A stretch of DNA of 64,000 bases from Rana temporaria (GCF_905171775.1 NC_053492.1:277408938-277472937), one strand, 5' to 3'. Counted from the stretch's first letter, positions 1 to 10,627 are shown. Notes: generated by a model from the sequence alone, not told the origin. Program-made: numbers and translations.

Positions 1-86
1 TAGGCGAGGACGTACCTATACGCCCATGTGCCTGTACGTGCCATATTGTGGACGTATATGTACATGCGGGGTCGGGAAGTGGTTAT
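1..86. repeat. Right end of a TTAACCACTT-family DNA element (cut by window start)
   Basis: The stretch ends in AAGTGGTTAT, a one-base variant of the AAGTGGTTAA terminus seen at several complete copies in this window. Its body matches in reverse the terminal part of the copy at 26665..27660 (acgtacctgtatgtgcctg-like and tacatgcgg-like segments). Only the terminal part lies inside the window. Confidence 0.6.
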
Positions 87-772
87 AGAACCGATTATAA
101 TTAAAATGTCTTCCACAATCATAAACAAGTTAGAACTCATGCCTTAATGATAATTTAAAAATAATCTGGTGCCAAACTATTAAAGAGAAGTCGTTTTAGA
201 AACATCAGTCCTGCCAAAGGACAAACACTTCTGCTGATTCTAAAAGAAAAAAATATCTATCTGGATATAAACTGGTATAACACTGGGAATAACGGGTTCC
301 AGAAATTCTCTGTTAAACTAAGCATTTTAATTAAATAAAGTGGGAAGTAGTATGCTGTTATTGCTAGTGTAGTCCAATACCTGAAAAATGAAATTCTGTT
401 GGGAAGAGTGATTTATAGCCATAGTGTTTTTATGATGCACAAATAATATTTGAACTAGATTTGGCATTCGCATATAACTTATTACAAGTATAAGTAGTTT
501 GGTGAAGATAGTAATAAAAATCACTCAACTATAATCCCATAAAGTATGTTTACTAGTCAAATGTTTTTTCCTGGAAGGTGTTCATTTTCAATTTGTGGTT
601 TTGAGCACTTTCTAGTTACATATTTATTAAATGAGCTGAAAACTTATTGGAACAACATTGCTGGGTGTTATTTAAAAATAGTGCAAAAAGCACTCGGGCT
701 TTTTACAGCAGCCTATCATATACAGTTTCATAGTTACTGCACCACATTACTGCTTCCAAATATTATACAACA
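87..772. other. AT-rich low-copy sequence without a supported gene
   Basis: No recognised repeat family or convincing reading frame, apart from the weak exon candidate at 381..477. Confidence 0.5.
381..477 (-). CDS. Possible further exon of the host gene (weak)
   Basis: On the minus strand a 97-base open segment sits between an AG (just above position 477) and a CAG|GTATTG donor, the same donor sequence as the exon at 38950..39058. It would encode about 32 residues including MRMPNLVQILFVHHKN and NHSSQQNFIFQ. The acceptor lacks a good pyrimidine tract. The start phase does not follow the exon at 4422..4544, which leaves one base, so another exon would be needed between them. It may be chance open sequence. 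Confidence 0.25.
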
Positions 773-1331
773 TTAAAGCAGAGTTCCGGCCACAATTTCA
801 CTTTTTAAATATAAATACCCCTGTAATACACAAGCTTAATGTATTCTAGTAAAGTTAGTCTGTAAACTAAGGTCCGTTTTGTTAGGTTGTTACAGCATTT
901 AGACACTTTATAAAATAGAAATTGACTGGGGCCATCTTAAGTGTGGGCATCATGAAGCCAGACTGTATGACTTCCTGGATTTCAGCCTTGCAGATCTCGC
1001 ACATGCTCAGTGCTGCACAAGCAGTGTAATAGGTTTCAGATCAGGTTTCAGCACCTGTACTGTTTGGCTGTTTGTACTGTTTGACTTGGGTCACATGATT
1101 CTTCGAGACTGGGGAGTACACAGACTCCTGGAAAGTTACACCCACTACATTCCCAGGAGTCTGTGCGGTGTAGGTTAAGCACCTAGGTGCAGGAAGTGGG
1201 AAGAATAACTATTCTGCCTAGCAACGACACTTTGAAGGCATCTAAAAAAAAAAAAAATTCTTAAAGGACTAATGGCATTTTTTTAAAACTACTGATGTAA
1301 TGTTATATTTATGGGTGGAACTCCACTTTAA
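773..1331. mobile_element. TTAA-flanked MITE
   Basis: TTAA occurs at both ends (773-776 and 1328-1331). The inner termini are inverted: AGCAGAGTTCCGGCC on the left and the reverse of AGTGGAGTTCCACCC on the right. TTAA duplication is typical of piggyBac and Kolobok-type DNA transposons. No transposase frame is present, so the element is non-autonomous. The superfamily is inferred from the target site only. Confidence 0.6.
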
Positions 1332-1575
1332 ACAATACCTGTTGATCCTTGTGAAGTGATAACTTCCTGTATTTGGCAATTTTTGGGGAAGAGAGGGGAA
1401 CAGGTACCTGATGTTAGGCACCCCCCTCCTTTCCTAGCAGTCTTCTGGGGACACATCACAGGTCCCAGAAGACTATGGGACCATTCACAAGGTGCAGCAC
1501 GACTCAAGTATGCACAATAGGAAGCTGGCTGTGAAGCCACAAGGCTTCACTTTCTTGTTTCCTTACTTCAGATGC

Positions 1576-2209
1576 ACCAGCAAGAGGGGTAACACCACCT
1601 AGACGGAGGGATTCACACATCTATACAAATTGGGAATCAACAGAAGACAGGAATCGTTTTGGAGCCATCCACTTACCTGGGGGGCGCCACATTGAAGGTC
1701 CCGGTTAGCTCTATAACCTGTCTGCTTAACCCATATTGCCCACAGTGGGTCGGTGGGATTCGGCCAGTGCTACCTATTGCCTAATCAAAAGACCAGAATC
1801 TATGACTTCTAGTTTATGCTGGTCCTGGACTGGTGTTTCTTTACAACCCCCGTCTCCACAGCTGCTCTACTAGTTTTTTCCACATGGAGCCACTCTCATT
1901 GAGTATAAAAGAACTTTGACCATACTCAGCCCTGCTTGTTACCCCTGATGAAGGTTGTATACCGGAAACACGTCGGGTACCAGGGAACATCACTCACAGG
2001 AGAGTTACAGTGTCATTTCAGTTATATGTTCTGTTGTACAGTCTATATTTGGTTTGTTTGCTACATGCATACCATCATAATGGTCTATGCTTTTAAACAT
2101 TTGTAATTTTGTCTAATCGTATTTTCTATGTAATAAATTATTGTTTCTATATACATCACAGTGTGTTTGGCTTTCAAAGTCCCACCCAAGGGGGATCATA
2201 TCTTTTGTT
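1576..2209 (+). mobile_element. Retroposed element with hammerhead-like core, 14-bp target duplication
   Basis: The insert is bounded by an exact 14-bp direct repeat CTTACTTCAGATGC (1562-1575 and 2210-2223), as expected of target-primed retroposition. It holds a hammerhead-ribozyme-like core at 1940..1979 and AT-rich 3' sequence with AATAAA-like signals near 2131. No reverse transcriptase is encoded in the copy. Minimal hammerheads of this kind are known from Penelope-like elements, so a Penelope-type origin is inferred. A SINE or truncated LINE remains possible. Confidence 0.6.
1940..1979 (+). ncRNA. Hammerhead-ribozyme-like motif, minimal stem III
   Basis: The order is TACCC, CTGATGA, a short stem-loop, GAAAC, ACGTC, GGGTA. 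CTGATGA (1945-1951) and GAAA (1965-1968) match the conserved hammerhead core. TACCC (1940-1944) pairs with GGGTA (1975-1979) as stem I. Stem III is only A-U plus C-G closing two bases, followed by the cleavage-site C of GTC (1974). Helix II is short and imperfect (GG/CC with an A-G closing pair). Such tiny stem III forms are known to act as dimers in Penelope-like elements. Activity of this copy is untested. Confidence 0.55.
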
Positions 2210-2505
2210 CTTACTTCAGATGCCTGGCGCCTGCACTAAAAACCAACTGAAAAATCGACTTGGGTGAGGACATCACTGGATCGGTAAATGTCCTTATACT
2301 AAAAGTCAGCAGCTACAGTATTTGTAGCTGCTGACTTTACATTTTTTGGGGGAACCTGGAGCTCCTCTTTAACATTATGTGCATTCCTCTCTCTGTGGAC
2401 TACATAACTCTCCCCTGGTAATATGGAGAGGAGGAGAATGGAAGCTGTTCTGTAGTAATGAAAAATGTGCTCTCTTATGGCAACAAAACCCCTTCCTAAT
2501 AAATA

Positions 2506-4069
2506 CAGTATCTCACAAAAGTGAGTACACCCCTCACATTTTTGTAAATATTTTATAATATCTTTTCATATGACACTGAAGAAATGACACTTTGCTACAA
2601 TGTAAAGTAGTGAGTGTACAGCTTGTTTAACAGTGTAAATTTGTTGTCCCCTCAAAATAACTCAACACACAGCCATTAATGTCTAAACTGCTGGCTACAA
2701 ACGTTTTCCAGCACTGCCTCAACCCTCTTGGGCATGGAGTTCACCAGAGCTTCACAGGTTGCCACTGGAGTCCTCTTCCACTCCTCCATGACGACATCAC
2801 CAAGCTGGTGGATGTTAGAGACCTTGCGCTCCTCTACCTTCCGTTTGAGGATGCTCTTCAGATGCTCAATAAGGTTGAGGTCTGGAGACATGCTTGGCCA
2901 GTCTATCACCTTTACCCTCAGCATCTTTAGCAAGGCAGTGGTCATCTTGGAGGTGTGTTTGGGGTCTATATGTTGGAATACTGCCCTGCGGCCCAGTCTC
3001 TGAAAGAAGGGGATCATGCTCTGCTTCAATATGTCACAGTACATGTTGGCATTCATGGTTCCATCAATAAACTGTAGCTTCCCAGTGCTGGCAGCACTCA
3101 TGCAGCCCCAGACCATGACACTCCCACCACCATGTTTGACTGTAGGCAAGACACACTTGTCCATGTACTCCTCATCTGGTTGCTGCCACACACGCTTGAC
3201 ACCATCTGAACCAAATAAGTTTATCTTGGTGTCATCAGACCACAGGACATGGTTCCAGTAATCCATGTCCTTAGTCTGCTTGTCTTCAGCAAACTGTTTG
3301 CAGGCCTTCTTATGCATCATCTTTAGAAGAGGCTTCCTTCTGGGATGACAGCCATGCAGACCAAATTGATGCAGTGTGCTGTGTATGGTCTGAGCACTGA
3401 CAGGCTGATCCCCCACCCCTTCAACTTCTGCAGCAATGCTGGAAGCACTCCTGCATCTATTTTCCAAAGACGACCTCTGGATATGACGCTGAGCATGTGC
3501 ACTCAACTTCTTTGGTCGACCATGGCAAGGCCTGTTCTAAGTGGAACCTGTCCTGTTAAACCACTGTATGGTCTTGGCCACCATGCTGCAGCTAAGTTTC
3601 AGGGTCTTGGCAATCTTCTCATAGCCTAGGCCATCTTTATGTAGAGCAACAATTCTTTTTTTCAGATCCTCCGAGAGTTCTTTGCCATGAGGTGCCATGT
3701 TGAACTTCCAGTGACCAGTATGAGAGAGTGAGAGCGATAACACCAGATTTAACACACCTGCTCCCCATTCACACCTGTGACCTTGCAACACTAACGAGTC
3801 ACATGACACCATGGAGGGAAAATGGCAATTGGGCCTAATTTTTTACATTTTTACTTAGGAGTGTACTCACTTTTGTTGCCAGCGGTTTAGACATTAATAG
3901 TTGTGTGTTGAGTTTTTTTGAGGGGACAGAAAGTTTACACTGTTATACAAGCTGTACACTCACTACTTTACATTGTAGCAAAGTGTCATTTCTTTAGTGT
4001 TGTCACATGAATAGACATAATAAAATATTTACAAAAATGTGAGGGGTGTACTGACTTTGTGAGATACTT
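2506..4069 (-). mobile_element. Tc1/mariner element, complete but inactive
   Basis: The element is 1564 bp, flanked by TA on both sides (2504-2505 and 4070-4071), with inverted repeats of about 185 bp (2506-2690 and 3885-4069). Termini read CAGTATCTCAC and, with one base changed, AAGTATCTCAC. A second copy of the AAAAGTGAGTACAC-type motif lies inside the right repeat near 3860, giving the inverted/direct-repeat layout used by Tc1 transposases for binding. The transposase is on the minus strand and is dead. Confidence 0.92.
2676..3698 (-). pseudogene. Tc1 transposase, nonsense mutation and lost catalytic Asp
   Basis: The frame is 340 codons, the usual Tc1 transposase length, starting at MAPHGKELSED (ATG at 3698). 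The N-terminal paired-type helix-turn-helix region is clear (KKRIVALHKDGLGYEKIAKT). Codon 54 is TAG where relatives have Gln (GST-stop-NRP). The DDE nuclease domain keeps the first Asp (WSDDTKINLFG) and the Glu (SPDLNLIEHL). The block normally reading QHDNDPKHT is QHIDPKHT, one residue shorter, which removes the second catalytic Asp. Pro to Leu in NPIE is a further change. The frame is otherwise open. The protein would cut and paste the element in the nucleus, but this copy cannot. Confidence 0.92.
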
Positions 4070-4421
4070 TACCAACCAGGGAGGGATTGCTGTCACTCTA
4101 GGACAAGAAGCAGCCACCACCAATTCAGCACCATACCCAAGGACTGGTAAGCTGCAATGTATTATGTTTGTTCTTGAGATTATATACACTTTTAGGATCT
4201 ACTCACAAAGCTTTACATGAGCATAAGGATATTTTCAGACACTGAACTTTTTATAAAAGCTCATTGGACTTTGCTGAAAACATCTGTGCCTTTTTTGAAA
4301 ATAAGGATACTTATTCTGGTGTTTTAGCTTTGTAAATTGAGCCTTTGGTGTGCACTCCTAGCTGTAAAGTGTAATTGATGGTAAGTAATTTTAACAAACT
4401 TGGTGCCTAACGTGCACTTAC

Positions 4422-4544
4422 CAGATCCCCACAACACTTCTGGTTTCGTTTTGATAGTCTTGCAGAATAATCTCTTACAAGTGTCTAGCCAACTTGTTTT
4501 TGTTTCTGTGCTTTCAGAAGAGAGGAATTTCACCAGCTCATGTT
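4422..4544 (-). CDS. Host gene exon d (internal)
   Basis: This is a 123-base exon on the minus strand. The acceptor is TTTTACTTTTACAG and the donor is CTG|GTAAGT (GTAAGT at 4416-4421). It starts with two bases that complete the single G left by the exon at 28166..28259, giving Glu. It then reads HELVKFLSSESTETKTSW, LDTCKRLFCKTIKTKPEVLWGS and leaves one base. Composition is hydrophilic with no membrane segment. I do not recognise the protein. The phase match to three upstream exons is the main evidence. Confidence 0.8.
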
Positions 4545-5119
4545 CTGTAAAAGTAAAATGTAAGCATTTGTACAAATACACCATAGCATATTCTAAGATT
4601 ATTTAGTATAAGCAATAGTAAAATATAAAGTATTTAAAGTTGAACTCCAAAAAACAAAAAAAATTGAATGCAGCTGTGTATTCTTTTAAAATATTTAAAC
4701 ACATTTTACACCTAGTAGTGACCCAAACCTGTCTAGATATTAGTCTCTGCCATTTCTTGCACTGCAGCACTAGGAGCTAACCTGACTTTGCTGCATACGC
4801 ATGCTGATGGCAAAATGCTGATAGGGGTGATAACAGAGTGAGCAGAGCTAATAAGGGTAGTGACACCACTGTATTCCTTTGCTTTAATAGAGTATGTGGT
4901 GCCACCCTCTTGATTGTGCTCTCTGGAATTCGCATATGAATCTCGAAAGTGGCTGGACAGAATTTGACTTTAATATTAGGACTCCAGGCATTTCCAGAGT
5001 GTAAACAAATGTTACCTCTGCTGAGGTATATGCCATGGTCGGATTGCTGCTCTGTGCTTTAACACCAGATAGTACAGCTTCCAGTGTACTTCTGGCCAGC
5101 TTCAAATACGAAATCTGCA
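4545..5119. other. Start of the 23.6-kb intron, no supported feature
   Basis: Lies between exon d and the next repeat. Open frames here are short, with no splice or family support. The full intron runs from 4545 to 28165 and contains LINE A, LINE B and many MITEs. Confidence 0.5.
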
Positions 5120-5515
5120 GGTCTCATAGTGCTGACACGCTGGTGTCAATTATCTGCCCCCTTCTCTTCTTATGTCCGATGGACTTTTTTCATCAGAGAA
5201 ACCAATTGTGTGTGGGCCCCATCTGACTTTTTTTCATCGGTGTAAAAAAATAGAACATGTTTTAAATTTTTCAGATGAAAAAACTCCATCGGAGAAAAAT
5301 CCACACATGCTCAGAATCAAGTCGGCACATGCTCAGAAGCATTGAACTTAATTTTTTTCGGCTTGTCGTAGTGTTTTACGTCACCGCGTTTTGGCACAGT
5401 CGGAATTTAGTCTGATAGTGTGTATGCAAGACTGATGAAAGTCAGCTTCATCGGAATTCAGACGAAAAATTTCTTCGGATTTTATTCCATCAGAAATTGT
5501 GTGTACGTGGCATTA
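5120..5515. repeat. Interspersed repeat with GATGGAC/ATCGG inverted motifs
   Basis: Repeated short motifs occur in both orientations (CCGATGGAC, CCATCGGAG, CTTCGGAT) with phrases such as AATTGTGTGTG at both ends. This is the pattern of a non-autonomous DNA element with degraded inverted repeats. Borders are not resolved. Confidence 0.4.
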
Positions 5516-5814
5516 TCCATTTACAGAGAACCATTTAGTCTACGAAGAAACTACAGAATACACAGTGTTCTGAGAATGGCTAAGGGGAGATAAATGACAC
5601 TAGTTCTTCCATCTATGAGACCCACAGCTCACATATGCAGAACAGGTCGGAAGTACAGTGGGGTCTCTATTATCAGGGATAAAGGAAGTATTGATTTTAA
5701 AGGACAACACATCGATCTAGCCAAGGCGTACCACCTCAGCAAAGGTAACATTGCAAATACCCTGTGCCTGGAGTCCGGCTTTAGGTATAATATCCTTTAA
5801 AAGATACTGTAAAC

Positions 5815-6480
5815 CAGGGGTCTCCAAACTTTCTATACAAAGGGCCAGTTTACTATCCTTTAATCTTTAGGGGGGCCGGACTGTGGCCAGTGGGAGAAGA
5901 AAATGTCCTGGGGTCAGTGGTAGTAAACCATGCCCCATCTTTAGTATTAGGGGGCGCAATAGTGCCCCATATTTGGAATTAGGGGGAGTAATAGTGCCCC
6001 ATCTTTGGTATTAGGGGGAGTAATAGTGACCCATCTTTGGTATCAGTGGGAGGAAAGGTGCCCCATTGTTGGTGTCAGTGAAAGGAATAGTGCCACGTCA
6101 TTGGTGTCAGTGGGAGGAATAGCATCCCGTACTTGGTGTCTGTGGGAAGAATAGCATCCCTTCATTGGTGTCTGTGGAAAGAATAGTGTCCCTAATTGGT
6201 GTCTGTGGGAAGAATAATGTCCCGTCATTGGTGTCTGTGGGAAGAATAGTGTCCCATCATTGGTGTCAGTAGGAGAAATAGTGCCCCATCACTTGTATCA
6301 GTGGGAGGAATAGTGTCATATCAAAGGTGTCAGTGAGCAGACTTGTTCCCTATTGTTGGTGTCAGTAGCAGGACCTAAGCCTCACTGTTGCTGATAGTGG
6401 GATGAAAAATGCCCCAAGGGCTGGATAAAAGCAAGCTAAGGGCCACATCCGGCCCCCAGGCCACAGTTTGGAGACCACTG
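5815..6480. mobile_element. hAT-type MITE with internal minisatellite
   Basis: Termini are CAGGGGTCTCCAAACT on the left and AGTTTGGAGACCACTG on the right, a clear hAT-style inverted repeat. The flanking octamers CTGTAAAC and CCCTAAAT are only 5/8 identical, so the target duplication has decayed. The interior (about 5930-6400) is a tandem array of 33-39-bp units around GGTGTCAGTGGGAGGAATAG. No transposase. Confidence 0.75.
5930..6400. repeat. Minisatellite, unit about 33-39 bp
   Basis: A dozen or so imperfect units of the form TTGGTGTCAGTGGGAAGAATAG follow each other inside the hAT element. Units diverge in length and sequence, which suggests an old array. Confidence 0.75.
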
Positions 6481-7321
6481 CCCTAAATAAACTAGAAAGG
6501 GGCAGTGACCTAAATGGAGATAACGATGGGCTGACAATCTAAAAGATTATGCTTTTTCTTGAATGACTTGCATATAACCTTTGAAGTTCACTTCAGGATT
6601 ATGTCAACTTGAGACAATTTAAAAGGCTGCAATTACAATATTTTTACAAATTTTTTCTTTAATATGTTCACATTTATTAGTCAGAATGACTGCTAAAATA
6701 CAAAAAGATTAAAAACTTGGAAGATAGATTAAAGGATCAAGAAAGAAATGATGTGCAGGAAAAAAATAAGATGTAGGTATTAGAAAGAATAAGATTTTAA
6801 ATGAAAGGGGAAATGTCACTTTGGAAAAAATCATTTATTAATATAAACATGAGTAAAATCCTGTTAAAATCAAGTATTAACTAGTTTGGCAGAATTTTAT
6901 AAAAAGCAGTAATTGAGTATACGCATATTGTATATGCATTTTTTATCATGTGATAATAGATCATTTTAAAGAGTAACTCTGCATTTGCTGGAAAAAAAAA
7001 CATATTCCCCTCTGTGTACATTACAAGGATTTTAACAACTGTGATGTTTTTTTGTTGCAGATTCCTACTTTTGGTTATTCTGAAAAAACAACTGTTGTTT
7101 GTCTCTGACCATGTGCAAAGTGAATCTGTATGGGAGTAATTTAATAATCATCAAGTAGCTGCTGCACGTGCAGGGCTCAAATGAGGAAAGATGTAGGGTC
7201 AGACATGATTTCCCTTTGGGAGTATCTCACCAAAAATGAATTGTATCTTAATTGATACTTCTGGGAAAATCTATCCTCTATATTAGAGGAAAGAAAAATT
7301 TTACTTTATTAAAGAAAAGTC
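6481..7321. other. AT-rich low-copy intron sequence
   Basis: I see no family terminus, long frame or structure here. Confidence 0.5.
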
Positions 7322-7324
7322 TAT

Positions 7325-8068
7325 GGGGCAGATCCACAAAGAAGTTACGCTGGCGTATCTATTGATACGCCGCGTAACTTCTAGTTTGCTCCGGCGTATC
7401 TTTGTTTTGTATCCACAAAACAAGATACGCCTGAAGCTGTGCTAGATCCGACTGGCGTACGTCTTAGTACGCCGTTGGATCTAAGGTGCATATTTACGCT
7501 GGCCGCTAGTTGGCGTTTCCGTCGATTTCCGCGTCGAGTGTGCAAATTAGCTAGATGCGGCGATCCACGAACATACGTCCGGCCGGCGCATTTTTTTACG
7601 TAGTTTCCGTAAGGCTTTTTTCGGTGTATAGTTACCCCTGCTATATGAGGCGTATCCTATGTTAAGTATGGCCGTCGTTCCCGCGTTGAATTTTGAATTT
7701 GTTACGTCGTTTGCGTAAGTCGTTCGCGAATAGGGCTTTGCGTAGAATGACGTTCACGTCGTAAGCATTGGCTTGTTGCGGGTTAATTTCGAGCATGCGC
7801 ACTGGGATACCCCCACGGATGGCGCATGCGCCGTAAAAAAAAAAAACGTAATTTTCGTCGGGTCAAGAGGTATTTACATAAAACACGCCCCCATCACATC
7901 CATTTGAATTGCGTGCCCTTACGCCGCCAAAGTTACACTATGCCGCCGTAACTTACGACGCAAATTCTTTGAGGATAAGGAAAATACGCTGAAAGTTACG
8001 GCGGCGTAGTGTATCAGAGATACGCTACGCCGGACGCAACAATGCGCCAGGCTACGTGGATCTGGCCC
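7325..8068. mobile_element. CpG-rich palindromic MITE (TACGCC family)
   Basis: Ends are inverted: GGGGCAGATCCAC on the left and GTGGATCTGGCCC on the right, with TAT on both outer sides (7322-7324 and 8069-8071). The interior is packed with TACGCC, GGCGTA and CGTAAC motifs in both orientations, giving strong self-complementarity. Related copies lie at 11533..11739 and 34866..35568. A 3-bp duplication would fit a Harbinger-like element, but the superfamily is not certain. Confidence 0.65.
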
Positions 8069-8276
8069 TATATGTGAAGTGTGAAACATCTTCAAATATA
8101 ACAATCAACCTTCAAATATAACATTCAGTGTAAAATGCAAGTGCAATATAAATATCAAGTCCAACTCCTTCTGTATAAATAAATCCTCCTTAGGCTCCTC
8201 CACTCCTCCCTTTAACACTCCTCTGCTAAAACTTCCAGCACTTGTGTGCTGCTGGAGGAGATTTTTACTATTTTAC

Positions 8277-8827
8277 ATTTTTATAGCACTGTTCTCTGTA
8301 TAAATGGCAATGGTCCCAAAATACTGTCCGATGTGTCCGCCATAATGTCGCAGTCACGATAAAAAAATCCCTGATCGCCGCCATTACTAGTTAAAAAAAT
8401 GATTAATAAAAATGCAATAAAACTATCTCTAATTTGGTAGACGCTATAATTTGTGTGCAAACCAATCAATAAACGCTTATTGCGTTTTTTTTACCAAAAA
8501 TATGTAGTAAAATAGTATCGGCCCAAACTGATGAAAAATAAAAATTATATATATTTTTTGTGGATATTTATTATAGCAAAAAGTAAACAATTTTGATTTT
8601 TTTTTTAAATTGTCGCTCTATTTTTGTTTATAGCGCAAAAACTAAAAACCGCAAAGGTGATCAAATACCACCAAAAGAAAGCTCTATTTGTGGGAGAAAG
8701 GACGCCAATTTTGTTTGGAAGCCACGTCGCATGACCGCGCAATTGTCAGTTAAAGCGACGTAGTGCCGAATCACAAAAAGTGGCCAGGTCTTTAAGCTGC
8801 ATAATGGTCCGGGGCTTAAGTGGTTAA
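8277..8827. mobile_element. TTAACCACTT-family element, left part missing
   Basis: The right end is AAGTGGTTAA with TTAA at 8824-8827. The body carries the family's hallmark blocks: GCCGCCATTACTAG, AAACCAATCAATAAACGC, a poly(T)/GTCGCTCTATTTTTG block and TGATCAAATACCACCAAAA. The left part is absent and the sequence starts in mid-family. No transposase is encoded in any copy here. Confidence 0.7.
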
Positions 8828-8835
8828 TATATAGG

Positions 8836-8836
8836 A

Positions 8837-8889
<53 letters not shown>
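8836..8889. repeat. (GT)n(TA)n microsatellite
   Basis: Alternating GT then TA dinucleotides immediately left of a hAT insertion. Confidence 0.9.
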
Positions 8890-8892
<3 letters not shown>

Positions 8893-9576
8893 GGCTGTGC
8901 AAATTAACTTTTAATTAATCGATTAATCTCAAATTTTTTTGATCGATTAAAATCTTTTTGATCGATTAAAATTCTTTTGATTGGTACTTACCTCTTCGCC
9001 GGCTTCTGAGTTCCGTCGGAGATCCAGTAACGTCACGGACACTGGCGGGGCTTGCCGTGTCCATCTGAAGGGCTCCTTTGCTGTGCCTTCATATCTGCAT
9101 GCCGGCGGGACCTTACTATCTGCCACACGCAAGGGCTGTTACACTTCCCTCTATCACTTCCCTCTATTAACCTGGGATTCTACAACCATCCACTGGGAGT
9201 TGTGATAGTTCCCTTCACGGGACATCTACATGCCGACGGACTGATGTTAACCTCTCCTCATCTGTATTCAGCAGTGGTATCGTTGTACACATTTTTATAC
9301 CAGCATCCTACTTGGCTACATGTTTTTATGACTGCTTTTGGTACCGTTTGGTAATACTCGCACCATTTTTACAGTTTTTGTAGCTACATTGATTTTTTCT
9401 CCAGTGCATTATTTATTTGGTTACCTACTTGAAGACTATAAAAGTTTTAATGCTATTCCCATCGAGCGCTGCCTTTGTGTTTTTTTTGTGCGTTATAATT
9501 AATCAAAATTAGTCGATTAATCTATTAAAAACAAAAACGATTAATCGAACAGAAAATTTTTGATCAGTAACAGCCC

Positions 9577-9578
<2 letters not shown>
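8890..9578. mobile_element. hAT element inserted in a TA microsatellite
   Basis: Left terminus TAGGGCTGTGCAAATTAAC, right terminus GTAACAGCCCTA. Subterminal regions carry many ATCGATTAAT-type inverted motifs (AATCGATTAATC, GATTAATCGA). The flanks on both sides are TA repeats, so the 8-bp duplication would be ATATATAT-like. The interior (about 8970-9480) has no transposase; the short frames are not conserved. Confidence 0.75.

Positions 9579-9632
<54 letters not shown>
9579..9632. repeat. (TA)n(CA)n microsatellite
   Basis: Dinucleotide run continuing the array split by the hAT element on its left. Confidence 0.9.
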
Positions 9633-9893
9633 GCTTTTTTTTCAGGGGGAACTTGGGGGAACTCAGTTCCACCACCTCTGGTGCCTGCTCACCACAATCA
9701 CTTGTAAACACAGAAGTCTACTTTCTGTGTTTACAAGTGACAGCTCTGCACTCTATATGTAACCCCCTAAACTCTGCACTCTGTATGTAATGCAATCCTG
9801 GTATTCAATGCCCCTTTAAGACCCTTCTACTGTTTGTGAAATATGAACAGGGTCGTGGTTGAGTTCCTGCACCTATTTTCTGAGAAAAAAAGC
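9633..9893. mobile_element. Short MITE with GGAACTCA inverted repeats
   Basis: The left end reads GCTTTTTTTTCAGGGGGAAC followed by GGAACTCAGTTCC. The right end is its degenerate inverse, GAGTTCCTGCACC then TTCTGAGAAAAAAAGC. A hairpin from AGAAGTAGACT-type complementary segments lies near 9690-9740 (TTGTAAACACAGAAG / CTTTCTGTGTTTACAA). The same termini recur at about 44950 and 45965. It sits between two TA arrays. Confidence 0.6.
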
Positions 9894-9896
9894 TCT

Positions 9897-9905
9897 GTAT
9901 ATATG

Positions 9906-9948
<43 letters not shown>
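9897..9948. repeat. (TA)n microsatellite
   Basis: About 50 bp of alternating TA, the third such array within 1.1 kb. Confidence 0.9.
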
Positions 9949-9951
<3 letters not shown>

Positions 9952-10627
9952 AAAGTTGGGGGTGTTTAACTCTCATGGTAGATGCGTTTTCGTGTAGTGA
10001 GTCGACACCAAACAGGCATGTATCGTTAAGGACCTGGTAGCCCACGTTTATTAAATTAGAAAAACAAAACATAAGTCCATTCAGGAATTCCTCGCAGGGG
10101 TTTAAATGATGATCAGAAATAACTGAAAATACTAGCCCACCTGGCTACTCTTTGACAGTACCACTGCCATAGGTACTGGTCCCTTAAACCAGCAGCTCCT
10201 CCAGACCCCCAGTATTGGGTGCACGCGGCTTTGAAGCCCTTCAACGCACAAAGTGTCTGTCCGCACACAGCGTCTGTCTCAACACAGAGACACCAGCAGC
10301 CACTGCTCCAACTCCACCTTCCTCTCCCTTCTGCTCTCCCCAGCCCTTCATTATATGAGCTGTGTGCACCTGGGCACACAGCTTGCAGGCTGTCTTTAAA
10401 ACCCAGACACAGGGTTGGAGATCCCGTCCCACTAAAGTCTCTGAAGGATCTCCAAGCCATAGAGCCCCATGTAGAAATAGGAAAATCAGAGAAAACTGCC
10501 AGTGCAGTTTTCTGTCTTTAAAATTTAAGCTCTGCACTCAGCCGATATGCAGACTCTGTGTCCACTTCAATACCATTTTTATTGGGACAGAGCCTCGCTT
10601 GTATGGTTCTATGTCAGGAACCATACA
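9949..10627 (-). mobile_element. Candidate solo LTR (tentative)
   Basis: On the minus strand the block could run from TGTATGGTTCC (10627) to CTTTACA (9949), the TG...CA ends of an LTR. An AATAAA lies near 10047-10053, about 100 bases before the 3' border, where an R/U5 poly(A) signal would be expected. I find no convincing target duplication and no gag or pol sequence, so the boundaries and the class are uncertain. Confidence 0.3.

Larger units (their letters stand above)
1332..2372. mobile_element. TTAA-type element (snap-back family A), split by a retroposon
   Basis: Its right end is a GCTCCTC-TTTAA terminus near 2366-2372. It contains the self-complementary AAAGTCAGCAGCTAC / GTAGCTGCTGACTTT pair around 2296-2341 and an inverted AGTCTTCTGG / CCAGAAGACT pair near 1438-1475. 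The same modules recur at 41978..42444, 51269..51736 and in part at 40330..40672. The left end abuts the TTAA of the preceding MITE. A 634-bp retroposon (1576..2209) interrupts it. Confidence 0.5.

Noticed and set aside
10113..10537. Several overlapping frames of about 100 codons on both strands
   Set aside because: Overlapping frames in different phases without domain or splice support; the region is treated as a possible solo LTR.
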